Assembly (NCBI RefSeq): GCF_030272615.1
Contig: NC_081407.1
Coordinates: forward strand, 146,877,744 to 146,941,743
Reading direction: 5' to 3'
Source of the DNA: Cryptomeria japonica
Lineage: Eukaryota; Streptophyta; Pinopsida; Cupressales; Cupressaceae
DNA: 64,000 bases
In this document: positions 36,501-48,097 of the stretch, one piece after another
How the letters are laid out: every line of letters starts with the position of its first letter
How positions within the stretch are numbered: position 1 is the first letter of the stretch
Notes under the pieces: generated by a model
The model's database searches: none
What the model saw: the letters and a program-made list of their open reading frames with translations, nothing else
What the model was told of the DNA's origin: nothing
Made by a program: the position numbers and the translations under genes

Positions 36501-36935
36501 ATCTGTCAACCCCATCTATTCTGTGATGATGTGCTAGCTCAAAAGCAAAAGCTTCAAATGGACTTATAGTCTTACTTGAGCACATTTAAGCCACCTTATG
36601 ATTCCTTTGCAACTTATGGGCAAACCGTTCACTGGTTTCACATCTAGTCATCCAAAATGGAGCAAGAGATTAGCACACGGTCTAGAGATTTGAAGGAACT
36701 TCAACTGGTTCTACTCCCACGTTTGTAAATTCTTCAGAAGTGTTATCTGAACCTGGATGCCTTGACAGTTACATAGGAAATGAGCATAGTTGATGCCATG
36801 GAAGAATAGGTCTCCCAGATGCAAACAGAGAAAGAAGTGACCACCTCCCTACTTGAGTCCTGGTCTCTATCAATGAAACAATTTTTGCAGGACTATAAAT
36901 TGGTTTTTGACAAGTATTATTCCTCGTTGTCATAA
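33570..36935 (+). pseudogene. Element C ORF2: 1121-codon protein of unknown function
   Basis: A single reading frame of 1122 codons including the terminal TAA, interrupted by 18 in-frame stops (16 TAG, 2 TAA, no TGA by hand count) and no frameshift I can see. The N-terminal third is a globular-looking region with blocks such as LSQVLVGVIVEEGVSDYID and FFYFQGYFTRVGDVQWSL. It then becomes basic and Ala/Pro/Lys-rich (34700-34970). A 140-codon Lys/Glu-rich charged helix follows (35630-36050), then another helical domain starting SIKVPQERLEIIRRKKEHD. I see no polymerase, integrase or protease motif and no membrane segment. Position and length suggest either the extra envelope-like or coiled-coil ORF of Sireviruses or a captured host gene. 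Function unknown. Confidence 0.6.
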
Positions 36936-36998
36936 ACTTTTATTATTTTAATATCAAATGGAAATAGGGTTGTTCAGCGGTACTTTGTCATTGTTGGC

Positions 36999-37250
36999 AA
37001 AGGGGGAGAAGTACTCTATCTATTTTGGAGAAGTATAGGGGAGAAGTATCTGGCTTTAAAAAATTTCTATATGCTCTAATATCTCAATGTTTATGCTCTG
37101 TATGGAAAAATGCTATACATTGTATTGATTAAGGGATAGTGTATATGCTTAGGGGGAGCAATTTTGTTAATGGCATGTTTTTGTTGTAAAACACTTAGAT
37201 GTCAAAATTTTATTTTCCTAAGTGTTGCCATCAATGCCAAAGGGGCAGAT
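36999..37250 (+). promoter_or_regulatory. Polypurine tracts of element C, multiple
   Basis: AAAGGGGGAG at 36999, AGGGGAGA at 37037, AGGGGGAGC at 37151 and the LTR-adjacent AAAGGGGCAGAT at 37239-37250. A further AGGGGGAG is at 33137. Repeated purine tracts before the 3' LTR are a described trait of Sireviruses. Only the last one is in the position of a functional PPT. Confidence 0.75.
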
Positions 37251-38426
37251 TGTTGGCATTTTTGATGTTTATGTTGTGATTGTCATTGATGGACACACAC
37301 TTGCATTGAGATCCCCTTTATATGTATGAGCTAGAGCTCAACCGATATCTGTTCTAACCGGTATGTTGTATTCTAGTCTTTAGACTATTGGTGATTTTGC
37401 AGAAAGTGTTTCCCAGTCTGAAGTGGCATGTCGACCCCAAGCGGTTTGTAGATCTCAAGCAATACGAGGGAGAAAAGCGGCATAACATATTATTACCAGT
37501 CTTCATTTTTGTCAAACCGACAACCGGTATTTTATATGAACCAGCAATACTCTGTGTTGAGTTACCAACCAACATTTTGTGATGAGTTACCAATCCACCG
37601 ATTGTTTGATGGTGCCGACACACTGACGGTGCTTTTTGTGTCATGTTACTGAGTATGTCTAGATTCATTGAACCTAGGAAATTGAAATGTAATCCTATTG
37701 GACCGACATGAAATCAGATTCCTTCATAAGGACATCATGTCTAGGGTTCTAGGTTGTTGTTGAAAGTTTTTGTTTGTGCTAGGGTTTAAGGTGGTTGATG
37801 AGTTGTTGTAAGAGCGATCTTATCTGAGAAGATCAAGTTGTAATTGAGTGAGAGATAGAGAAGACTGAAGTAATGCTAGAATGCATTAGCTGTGAGCTAT
37901 ACTGGATCTAACCAAGCAATCTATGCTATCTGATAGATCACACACTTGTTGATTACTTACCTCTTTGACAAGTTTGTAGCCCTTAATCAGGTAGGCTCAG
38001 AGTAGCCTTTGTAAAATCCTCTAACAAGGTGGTTCACCTCTATGAATCTAAAATCCTCTAGCAAGGTAGTCCTTGATCGGACTTATCTCCTAACAGAGAT
38101 TGAGATTCCTAACAGGATCTGTTTTGGTGAAGAATATTGTAAGACCTTAATTGGTCTGACCTTAACCGGTCTGGTTTCTATTCTGCAGATAGTGACTTGT
38201 GAGTTCCATATCACCATGGTTTTTCCCATTTGTGTTTCCACATCAAATATCTTGTGTTATGGTTGTATTGCTTTTGTAGGTGAATGCTTTATTTGCATTT
38301 TGGTTTGCTTGTGTGATACCGGTCTGTCTATTAAGCTGTCTTATCAGTTTATCTTTAGACTATTTAAGTGTTTAAGTGCAGTGTTTTTTGGTATACTAAT
38401 TCAGCCCCCCCTCTTAGTATTCATCA
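37251..38426 (+). repeat. 3' LTR of element C
   Basis: 1176 bases, starting TGTTGGCATTTTTGATG and ending TATTCATCA. It retains the internal segment missing from the 5' copy. Confidence 0.95.
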
Positions 38427-38431
38427 CTATG
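38427..38431. repeat. TSD of element C (right)
   Basis: CTATG, partner of 30842-30846. Element B's RT frame resumes immediately after. Confidence 0.95.
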
Positions 38432-41037
38432 TGGAGGATTTGCTAGGCAAATCAAAGACAAGACAGGAACACATCCCTATCTTAAGGCAGATCTTTAAAA
38501 GATTGGAAAAATGCAAATTATGCCTAAATCCTAAGAAGTGTGTTTTTGGTGTGACATCGAAAAAACTACTAGGTTTCATTGTTTCTCGTAGAGGCATCGA
38601 GGTCAACCCTGCAAAGGTGAAAGCCATCATGGAAATGCCTCCACCAAAAACTCTCAGATAGCTACACAGCCTCCAGGGAAAACTCCAATCTGTTAGACAT
38701 TTCATTTCACAATTGGCAGATAAGTGCCATCCATTTGCACACCCATTGCACAAAGACACCAAATTCAAATGGGAATGCTTGTGTCAAAAGGCCTTTGAAA
38801 AGCTAAAAGAATATCTGGTGTCACCTCCAGTGCTTATGCCTCCTACTCCTGGAAAACCTCTTATTTTGTACATATGTGCTACCATAGTGGCATTGGGGGC
38901 ATTGTTGGCACAAATAGATGATCAAGGGAAGGGACATGCCATATATTACATCAATCAGACACTAGTCGGGAATGAACTCAATTATATCCCAATTGAAAGA
39001 ACATGCCTAGCATTGGTATTTAGCACACAGAAAATCTAACCGTATATGCTGAATAACAAAACAAAATGGATTGCTAAGATTGACTCGCTTAAATATCTCT
39101 TGTCAAAAGTTGCCCTCACTGGTAGAACTGCTAAACGGGTCATGTTGTTAAGCGAGTTTGACATTAAATATGTAGAAAAAAAAGCAATCAAGGGACAAGT
39201 CATTGTAGACTAGTTGATTGACACTCCACTTCCAGGTGACCATCCTATTCTTATAGAACTACCAGATGAATTCATTATGACTATCACCACATCCTCCACA
39301 TGGCAATTATACTTTGATGGCTCTTGCACCCAAAATGGATCGGGGGCAGGAATACTACTGATCACACCTCAAGAAGATTGCATCCCAAAATCCTACAAGA
39401 TAGCTTTTGCACATACCAACAACATCGTAGAATATGAGGCACTCATTACAGGATTACACTTGGCTATCCAGTGAAAGATAAGGGAATTACAAGTCTATGG
39501 TGATTCCCAACTTGTCATAAAACAAGTCAATGATGAATACCAAACAAAAGATGATAAACTCCTCCCCTATTGTAGTATGGTTGAAGATACTAAGCAACAC
39601 TTCACAAAAATCAAGTTTGATCAAGTCCTGCAAACAAACAATAGGGCTGTAGATGCAATGGCCACCATTGGCTCCCTTCTTCAGATGCCAACACATAGTC
39701 AGAAGTATGATTTCTTGGTCGAGCAACTATTTATACCGACATACGATCTATCAATATCTGAAATGGTGTGTGTACTCATTGGTCCCGAGTCCCCGTGGTA
39801 CCAAGAAATCTTCGCTTTCCTAAAACACAATGCCATTCCCCCACACCTTACCAAAACCCAACAAGAAACCTTCATTCACCGATGTGCTCGTTACACCATC
39901 CTTAGAGACACCCTATTCAGAAGGCATTTTGATGGATCCCTCCTAAGGTGTTTAGATAAACAAGAGGCAGAATGGGCATTACATGAAGTACATGAAGGCA
40001 TCTGTGGGGCACACTCAAGTGGGCTTACCTTGGCTAAAAATATTTTGAGAATAGGATATTATTGGCCTAAAATGGAAGTAGAAGCATATAACTATGTGAA
40101 GCAGCAACATGGCGACAAGATTCATACACCATCACAAGAATTGCAGTCGTTCATTACACAGTTTCCCTTTTCACAGTGAGGGCTTGATCTCATTGGAAAA
40201 ATCAACCCTTCATCCTCCAATGGGCATAAATTCATTATCATTGCCATCGAGTATTTCACCAGGTGGGTAGAGGCTATCCCTCTTACTTTTACCACTGGTA
40301 AGCATATATCCAAATTCATCCTAAACTACTTGATCTGTCGATATGGCATTTGAAAAGTTAGCATTACAGATAATGGCAGACAATTTAAAAACTAGGATGT
40401 CAAAGAACTCTGCTAGAAATTCGACATCTGACATCGTTTCTCCACCCCGTATTACCCCCAAGGTAATGGTCAAGCTGAGGCTTCTAACAAAACCTTAATC
40501 AAAATCCTCAAAAAGACAATCAATAAAGCTGGCCATGATTAGCACCTCCAACTCCATCATGCTTTGTGGGCCTACCGCACCTCCATCCACACACCCACAG
40601 GCACCACCCTTTATTCCCTTGTCTTTGGCTCTGAAGTTGTCCTCCCCCTCGAGATAGAGATCCCCTCTCTAAGGGTATCGCTGCAAAATATCCTACCAGA
40701 TGAAGAATACAAAATTGCCCACCTACAAGAGCTAGAATTGTTAGATGAAAGGCACCTCGAGGCCTTGAACCATTTCGGGGCATATCAAAACCATCTATGC
40801 ATGAGTTACCACAAGAAATTCAGAACCCGACAATTTCAAATTGGTGATCTTGTCCTCATGGAAAATCAAAAAAACCTTCAAGAAAGAGAAAAGAAAGGCA
40901 AGTTAGAGCCTAATTGGCATGGACGATATGTAATCACAACAAAATATGGATCAGGAGCCTATCAGTTGGCTACTCTTGAAGGAGATCCTCTCGATGATCC
41001 AATAAATATCATGCACCTCAAAAGATTCTATGCCTAG
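38432..41037 (+). pseudogene. pol: Element B RT 3' part, two RNase H domains, integrase
   Basis: One frame carries the rest of pol. The RT thumb has KRLEKCKLCLNPKKCVFGV. The first RNase H-like domain has FKWECLCQKAFEKLKEYL and ALGALLAQ. The archaeal-type RNase H has YFDGSCTQNGSGAG, VEYEAL and YGDSQLVIKQ, giving the D, E and D residues. The integrase has HEVHEGICGAH for the zinc finger, whose Cys pair is not recognisable, and catalytic GLDLIG, ITDNG and NGQAEA for D, D and E. The C-terminus ends at NIMHLKRFYA. Stops include TAG at 38659, TAA at 39037, TGA at 39472 and 40180, and a cluster at 40351-40430. The doubled RNase H is diagnostic for Tat. Confidence 0.92.
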
Positions 41038-41131
41038 TCCTTGGAAAGTCTTAAATTGTCAAAAAATCAAAAAAAAAAAAATCATGAAAATACATAAAAA
41101 TAAGAAAAAGATCCCAAAAAATTCGTCACTT

Positions 41132-41270
41132 TGGTGAAAACCTGGCAAATAGGCACCCTGTGACACCCAAAAAAACAAACAAAAAAAAAACATCAATTCA
41201 TCCATCAGTGGAAACCACTTTGTGGCGCTATGGACAAGTACCTTGGTGAAAACCTCCATGCAGGTGCCAA
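41132..41270 (+). repeat. Repeated GGTGAAAACC motif after element B pol
   Basis: TTGGTGAAAACCTGGCAAAT at 41131-41150 and TTGGTGAAAACCTCCATGCA at 41243-41262, the second preceded by GGACAAGTACC. Element A has two copies of the same motif and the same neighbouring word (GGGCAAGTACC) at the equivalent place. The first copy can still pair as CCTG...TAGG through a G-U pair. Confidence 0.7.
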
Positions 41271-42789
41271 GGTAAATAAACTGGATCCATTGTCTATCAA
41301 GTGAGTGCTCCAATCACCCTCCCATCCAATCCACCCATCACAACATTCCTTCCCTTCCACCTCTGAATAAATCATGCATATGATAATGAGTCTTCACCTA
41401 AATCATGAATAAGGAAGTCCCATCAATTGAGATTGTGTGCCTCTGTGTGAGCTTCATGAAGTCTTCAGAATAGTCCTAAGTCCACAAGTTAATCTTCAAG
41501 GCCATATGATCACCTGCCTAATCCAAAAAGTCCACCTGCTTTATCCTTTGCCCTAGGGATGAATCCTTCCCTCGCCTGGCAACTTAATCCTCCATCCTAA
41601 TCCTACTCTTGGAAGGAGGTGTCAGTTGGTCATGAGTGAATGACCTATTTTATTTCTTGGATTTTTCATTTTAGACTTGCATTATTTTCCCTGTGACTAC
41701 ATCTATCTCTGACTGCCTGGATTTTCCATATCCAAGTATGTTTATAATAGGTGCATACCAGGGCATATTTTGGATCTCTCTTGTATAAATTGGTGACCTG
41801 GTTCTAGTGTTTATCAACACTTACCCTCTCGTGTACAAGAGGTATCAGTCTATTTGAGGGTATCCTTGCATGTACCCACAACTTTGTATTAGTGTTTCTC
41901 AACACTTACATAGCTGTGTGTAAGGAATTCCCATTTGACTATGAGTCAGTCCACACCTTGGGTTTCTCATGGCATCCTGATTCCTATAATCAGTGGTGCA
42001 AGTCACTCGGGGCAATATCAAACTAGGTTGGCTCTCCACATTTTTGTGCGCAACTTTCACCATAATTCCATAAAGTCCTAATGTAATAATCCCATGGATT
42101 CCTCAATTTACCCCATTCCCTGTCTATTCCATATTCTTCTATTTTCAATCTAAGATAATTGTACTATTATTGGCATATTCCCTCTTTGCATTATTCATAT
42201 AGATTGTATTACTTATTCATTCCATTACACTACTCACTTAGATTGTCATTTTTTCACAAACATTTATCACATAGGTTGCACTTAGATTTTATCACATACA
42301 TCATTTACATATCATGACATTACATTCATTCCTCATATATATTACATCATAAATCATTTACATACACATATCCAACATACATTTGCATATGCAGCATATA
42401 TATACATAAAAATTCATGATCACTCATCCTGCATCCAAAAATGTGTCAGCAACATATCATAGGCATACATATATAAGCACCGACACTGCATCTAGGTTAG
42501 CACAACATATCCATAATTACATCACATCACAAGAAAATAAAGAGAATCCATCTTAATAAAGTACACACATCATCCATCATCACAAAATCATATATATATA
42601 AGCTCAAAAGAGATTAATATGTTTTTCATAATACAATGATCACCCCGAAGGGTCAAAAGATGATACACAAGCCAAAATGGAGCTAGCTCTCCCCTCCTGT
42701 CTCTCCACCCCCCTCCTTTGTACCTCCTTCACTTGAAGTTTCTACCTCCCCTCCTCTCGGTGGCCTAAAACCCACTAATCCACCTGTCT
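41271..42789. other. Element B 3' untranslated region
   Basis: No domain-bearing ORF. The segment is AC/AT-rich with microsatellite-like 'catata' words at 42340-42600. It separates pol from the end of the antisense ORF. Confidence 0.6.
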
Positions 42790-42814
42790 GTTGGCTCTGT
42801 GTGGGCCGCTGACT

Positions 42815-44807
42815 CTATGTTATGTGAGATCGCACACTCTCAGTGTACGAAGTTGCTCGTTGTGCCACAGGTACTGCTCCGTGATATAATCCTCTGTAGT
42901 ACCCTGCCTCCCAAACTACCCTCTCCACCCTATCCCATTGCTGCATAATATCAGAGTATATGTTCCCAAGCCCTGTAGGAACCAACACCTGGTGGGCTGC
43001 ATCCCTCTGCCCTTGCACTCGTATCACATCCGCCTCTACCCTCTGCACTCTAGCCCGTAGCCCCTCTAGCTCATCATCCTGCTGACGGATAACATCCTGA
43101 AGGGCCACTATAGCTATCCCTATCCATGCCTCCTCTATCATCTGCTTAGACTCCTCCCTCTCCTCCCTCAAGGCATCCACCTTTGTCCTCATTGTAGGAA
43201 GGCTCTCCGTTAAATCTGGTATGTCTCACATCAGCTGCTCCACCTCTGCCTCCATACTCTCCCTCCTAGCTCTCTCTATCTATAGCTCATTCTCAAGAGA
43301 ATTGAGCCTCGCCCAGGTAGTATCCCACTCCTGCTGCACTTTGTCAAAGTCATTTTGTGATACTCCTCCCCACCCCTCCCCTCCAACTGGGCCTTGGGAA
43401 CATCCATAGGTACAACATCCTCTCCCCCGCCACCCATGACCTCTATGGCCTCTCCTACTACTTCTCCCTCTCCCTCTCTCTCTCCCTCCTCTAAATCCCT
43501 CCTCCATACCACCCTGACTCTCCTCTGCTATCCGCCAGCACCACACCCTGTACCAATCACAACTCTCTCCCTTGGGCCATCATCCTCCCCACCAACCACC
43601 TGATCTACCGCTAGCTGCAACTCATCCTCCTCCAAAACCCCCTGAATGGTATGACGTACTAGCAAGTGCCCCTCCAACCAGCTCCTATATCCCCCTATCA
43701 TCCCTGGATCCTCACCTGTCCCCATCCACTCATCCTAGACCAAATGAGACACTGTCTAAAAAATGGTTCTGCCCTCCAATGGACTTGCTGTCGAGCCCCA
43801 AAATCTAACCTCCTGTGTAATCTGAGGATATACTAGGATATCCCCCACTATATCCTGAACCTATCCAAGTTGTCTCACCACCCTGAACACGGTGCATAAT
43901 ACTCCATAATATACACTGATTTGCCAAACATCCACATCTCCACTCTTGCCCAGTGTAGCTTCCAGTCACCCCTCCATCTCTCACACCCCAAAAATGGCCG
44001 CCATGTAAACTGCATAAGCTCATCTAGAATCCGATGCCAAAACCATACAGACCTTATCTAAGTATAGTGCAATAGCCCCCTGTACCTATCCACATATGGC
44101 TGATGAGTCCACCTGTCCTATACACCCAGTGGCTGAGTAACCACAATATGCTCCCAAGCCCAGATGTGGAGAAGTGTCACTCCTGTCGACAAACTAGCAC
44201 ACTCCCTATACACCACCAGATGCATATCATGATATAACTGAGCTAACATTGCAGCTCCCCATGCATACTGCAAGCCATCATGAACCATGAAATACAGACA
44301 CCTCCTCAATCCAACAGGAAATCCATGCCCACCTAGATTAGATATAATCCGTCCACTCAAGAACCCACAAATCATGAGTTTGACGTGAGAAATACATCGA
44401 ATACCCATCGCCCTACCCAAGTGCATCCTACTCCTATCTAGCATCGGTGGGGTCTCATACTCGCAAACCTCCCAAAGATAAAAATCCGCTGAATCTAAGT
44501 GGTACTCTAGGATGACGCCATGAATGAGGATCTTCAAGATCCTCCATACATCTAGAAGGGTCACTATCGCCTCGCCAGTAGGAAGACAGAAGGTGTAATA
44601 CCTACTGTGCCACCTCTTAATTAATGTCGTCATCATCACAATATGAGCCTGTATTCTCGGCCACCTACCCACATAATGTAACCCTAGAGCAGCTAGCACT
44701 TCCAACTCGTCACATCCCAACTCCCGATATAAACTCATAGAAGCAAGCCAATGCTCCTTTGAATCCAACGGCCACGTAGATGCGCGAGTGCCCACATCGA
44801 AGCGCAA
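42815..44807 (-). pseudogene. Antisense ORF of element B with plant-mobile-domain-like region
   Basis: The minus strand, opposite to gag-pol, encodes a frame starting at 44807. Its first 229 codons resemble the plant mobile domain (PMD, the MAIN/MAIL family): LIKRWHSRYYTFCLPTGEAI followed by VTLLDVWRILKILIHGVILEY corresponds to the PMD core 'W..ETHTFHLP.GE.T.TL.DV....GLP..G'. Downstream come Trp-rich stretches (44090-43810), an acidic Arg/Glu/Gly region (43510-43280) and a C-terminal coiled coil of about 125 codons (43192-42815). Several stops and shifts separate these pieces. Antisense ORFs in the 3' region are known in Tat elements such as Grande, and PMD has been reported inside Ty3 elements. 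Its role in the element is not established. Confidence in the PMD call is moderate. Confidence 0.65.
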
Positions 44808-45368
44808 GCACCTATGCTAAACATTTCCTTCCCTTTGAAAACCTATGCTAAACATCCTCTCCCAGTGAGCGCCAGTGCTGTTTGCTAGCGCTCGCATGTG
44901 CCTCACCAATTATAGGCCTTATTCTAAGCCCTAATTCTACACCTAGCCTAAAAAATTTTAAAGGGGAATGGTCCTACATACCGATGGTCCATAGCTAGTG
45001 GGTATGTCATACCGTCGGATCTGCTCGGCATGATGATCACATGTAGGAATGCGATCCATCTCTCCTTCTAGACTCTGATTGGCTCCAAGGCTTGTGTGTA
45101 ACAATGACTCCTCATTGGGCCCTTTGTGGCTTATATGGGCCCCCTCGAGGGCCCATTCCCTCTGCAGTCTCGCATCTTCTACCTTCTCTTCTACATTTTC
45201 TATCTACTTCTCCTCCACTCAAATTATTTTTTCTTTATTTCGAGAATGTTTTGTCAATTTTCTTTCGACAAAATTCTCGAGGGGGCATACACCTCCCACG
45301 CTTTATGTTGGGGCATCTATTTGTTCTTCTTCTATCTTTTACCCATCACCGAATTTGCCATTGCATAC

Positions 45369-45381
45369 AAGAGAGGCAAAA
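45369..45381 (+). promoter_or_regulatory. Polypurine tract of element B
   Basis: AAGAGAGGCAAAA directly before the 3' LTR, close in sequence to the tract of element A. Confidence 0.85.
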
Positions 45382-46651
45382 TGTAGACACTTAAAAATAA
45401 TTATTTTAATTATTTTTAAATTCCTGATATAATTAGTTTATTAATTATGCCAATTTTTAATTCTCCTCAATATTAATTAGTTATAATTAATATTATCACT
45501 ATTGTTTGTTGATTGATTTATTTAATAAATCAATCCCTTTTTATTCTTCTAAAAATCCTCAATATTAAATCTTCTCAAATTCCTCCTCTTAACTAATTAA
45601 TTAGTTAACCTAAGTGATTCCTACAAATCACCTTTTCCTAATCCATCATTAACCTAAAAAATTCTTCTAGAAACTCCCTAAGCTCACTTAGCATTATTCT
45701 TCTAATTTTTAATTCCCTCAACTCATTCTCTCTCCTATTCAAATCCTCCTACAAATCTTATCTACCCTAATCCCACCTAATATTTCCTCTAATCTCTCTC
45801 CTAATGAGTTGCTAGTGGCTAATCATCATGATTAGCCACAAAGTCAACTCCTTGTCCCTTCCATCCAACCACTCTCCTTAAATGCCCTTTTCCTAGGTGA
45901 ATGTGAGATTTTCAAAATCTCATATTCCTCTAGGCATCTTATCTTCCAAGGAATTTTTAATTCCTCCTTATTCCTCCAATCCCTATGAGAATCCCTTTTG
46001 AATAATTTTTAATTCTTCCTTTCCATCCCTCAAGAAATATCCTATCTCTTGCTCTTCTCAAGGCACATTGGGAAGTCTTCCCGATGAACCTTGAGGAGTG
46101 TGGAGACAAGAAATGCCTTTAAGGCATATCTCTTGGTCTCCACACCTCCTCTTGGGCCTTGTGTGGGCTCACAAGGAATCCTAACCCTCTATCTAGGGTC
46201 AATCCTAGCCCTTCATTTTTCCTCCTCTCTCCCTATAAATTGAGGACTCCATCCCCTCACATTTCATCTCCTATTTTAGCAAGTTCATGCTACTAGTTTG
46301 TGCCTAGGAAACCATCTTTGCACCCTTATCATGCCAAAGTTACCCGCCATCCGTACTTAGCCATACTATCCATCTCATCCTTCAAATCCATCACATCCTT
46401 TTATGCACAATGTTGGAGAGCCAACCATATCAAGCAATCTAGGAGAAAATTGACATCACATTGGAGGCATTTGGGCGCACTTCGACTTCATCCAAGCTCC
46501 ATTTGAGGGAGAAGGTAAAGGTTTGCAAGGTAAAAGCATTTGTCTTCCTGTTTTTATGTGATTTGATTTATGCTTCATGTTTTTATATATTTTAGTGTTT
46601 TGTTTGTATGCTAACCATCCAAATCCACCTTGCTTCTTTTTCCCATCTTCA
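45382..46651 (+). repeat. 3' LTR of element B
   Basis: 1270 bases, TGTAGACACTT to CCATCTTCA. The TATA-like word is at 46234-46241. Confidence 0.97.
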
Positions 46652-46656
46652 GGCTC
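46652..46656. repeat. TSD of element B (right)
   Basis: GGCTC, partner of 22300-22304. Confidence 0.95.
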
Positions 46657-47714
46657 CATTACTGAATCCTAATGGTTAAGGTTTAGAGAGACCTATGTGT
46701 ATGATTTATGATGTAGTTCCTAACTATGGATTCATGTATGATCTATATGAGATATTTATGTTATTAAATATTATCAATACTTAATCAAGTGATAACCTAA
46801 TAAACAAAGTGTGCTGAAATACATTGACAAGATAATATGGTACCCCACCCATGGCCTTGAGTTCTTGTACAAACTAAAGATAGGATTGGGAAGGCACGAC
46901 TATCCTAGGGTCATTGATATGGCATGGTCAAACGTCCTTGTCTTCATGAAAGGAGTGATTGATTCCACATGACCTGTTGAATGGGGGCTAGGGCCTAGAG
47001 AGGCTACTAGGTAACTCATGTTGAGGATATGCAATGATACTCTTTCCTTCTTGTACTCTAGAACCCCATCCTATGTATTTTTTTATAGAACCCTCTCATA
47101 GAACTTTGTTATGTATCTTATCTGTCCTTGTCTATACCTTATGTTCCCTTGGATGTTGGTGTTGTAATTGAGAGTTGATCTTGTTTGCTTGTTTGTTTGG
47201 GGCCTTGTGTCTATCTCCTGAGAATGGTGGGGTGGACCTAATGGTTCCACAAGGTTGAGTGGTTGTTACCAAACCTCCATTAGGGACCGATAGACTTGTT
47301 TATGTGTGTTGGAAGGTTCTTGTATTCTTCATTCCAATATCTTTTTCATTCAAGTTTCAAGTTGTTTAGTTATTGAAATTAGTATATGATATGTATCATT
47401 AAAAAATATTGTAATTGGATTGTTATTATGTTTTGAACAATCCTTGAGGAGGAGGATGTAAATTGGATTAATGTAATTAGTATTTATGTAATTCTAGAAT
47501 AGTGTTTAGGTAGTTCAATGTTGGTACCAACTACTCATGTGTGGATGCATGGTCTATCTTGTCTCATGTTGAAAGGTTGTCATAGGAATATTTGGTTTGG
47601 TGTTTAAAAGGAACATAGTTATAGTTGTAGATGTCTTATATTATGTGATGTTATAGTAATTTTATTCATGAGCTATGTATCTTAGATCTTGTATAGGAGA
47701 ATTGCATAGTAGCG
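46657..47714. other. Spacer between elements B and D, no supported gene
   Basis: Mixed-composition sequence without domain-bearing frames. It has LTR- or UTR-like texture around 47030-47300. In the ancestral state it joined 22299 on the left and 60128 on the right. Confidence 0.4.
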
Positions 47715-47719
47715 ATGTT
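47715..47719. repeat. TSD of element D (left)
   Basis: ATGTT, repeated exactly at 60123-60127. Confidence 0.93.
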
Positions 47720-48085
47720 TGTTAGAGTAATCGAGTCTTTACTTGATTAATTAAATGACATTTGTTTAATTAATTAAGTTCCCCTTTATCTCTTTTACAC
47801 TTAAGCTAACATTAGGTACATAATAATTAATTCTTTTTTTAATTATTATGTGCAAGCCTAGGGTTTTCCCTTTTAGGGTTATTTTGACCTATTAGAGGCT
47901 GAATATTTTCTTTTGTATCATTAATTCTATTACACATTTTTGTGAATACAGAGCTCTCACATTCTTGAGCATTTTCCTGTGTTTGTGATTTTCTCTATTG
48001 CTTCCTTGCTTCTCCTTGTAATAGGTTTATTCAGCTTGTAGAGATCATTTGGGCTCTTGTGGTGTTGTATTTCTCAACTCTCACA
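47720..48085 (+). repeat. 5' LTR of element D
   Basis: Begins TGTTAGAGTAATCGAG and ends CAACTCTCACA. It matches 59778-60122 and, in reverse, both LTRs of element E. Confidence 0.95.
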
Positions 48086-48097
48086 TGGTATCAGAGC
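48086..48097 (+). promoter_or_regulatory. Primer-binding site of element D
   Basis: TGGTATCAGAGC abuts the LTR with no spacer, complementary to initiator methionine tRNA. Confidence 0.92.

Larger units (their letters stand above)
30847..38426 (+). mobile_element. Element C: non-autonomous Copia/Sirevirus-like retrotransposon
   Basis: 7.58 kb, with TG...CA LTRs, TSD CTATG, the initiator-Met type PBS (TGGTATCAGAGC) and a PPT. It lies in the catalytic core of element B's RT. The 5' LTR (947 bases) is shorter than the 3' LTR (1176) because of an internal deletion or rearrangement near 31389. It keeps a degraded gag with several zinc knuckles, has no protease, integrase or RT, and carries a large second ORF (33570-36935). 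The repeated AGGGGGAG tracts before the 3' LTR and the multi-knuckle gag point to the Sirevirus branch of Copia. Confidence 0.9.
22305..46651 (+). mobile_element. Element B: Ty3/Tat-lineage LTR retrotransposon with antisense ORF
   Basis: The element spans 24.35 kb, about 16.8 kb after removing nested element C. It has LTRs of 1252 and 1270 bases, TSD GGCTC, a PBS at 23560 and a PPT at 45369. Domain order is gag (26239), protease (28760), G-patch (29520), RT (30396, interrupted), RNase H (38750), a second archaeal-type RNase H (39300) and integrase (39950-40750). There is no chromodomain. The doubled RNase H, the G-patch and the long 3' region with an antisense ORF are hallmarks of the Tat group (Ogre, Retand, Grande relatives). 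Every coding region has stops, so B itself is dead. Confidence 0.95.
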
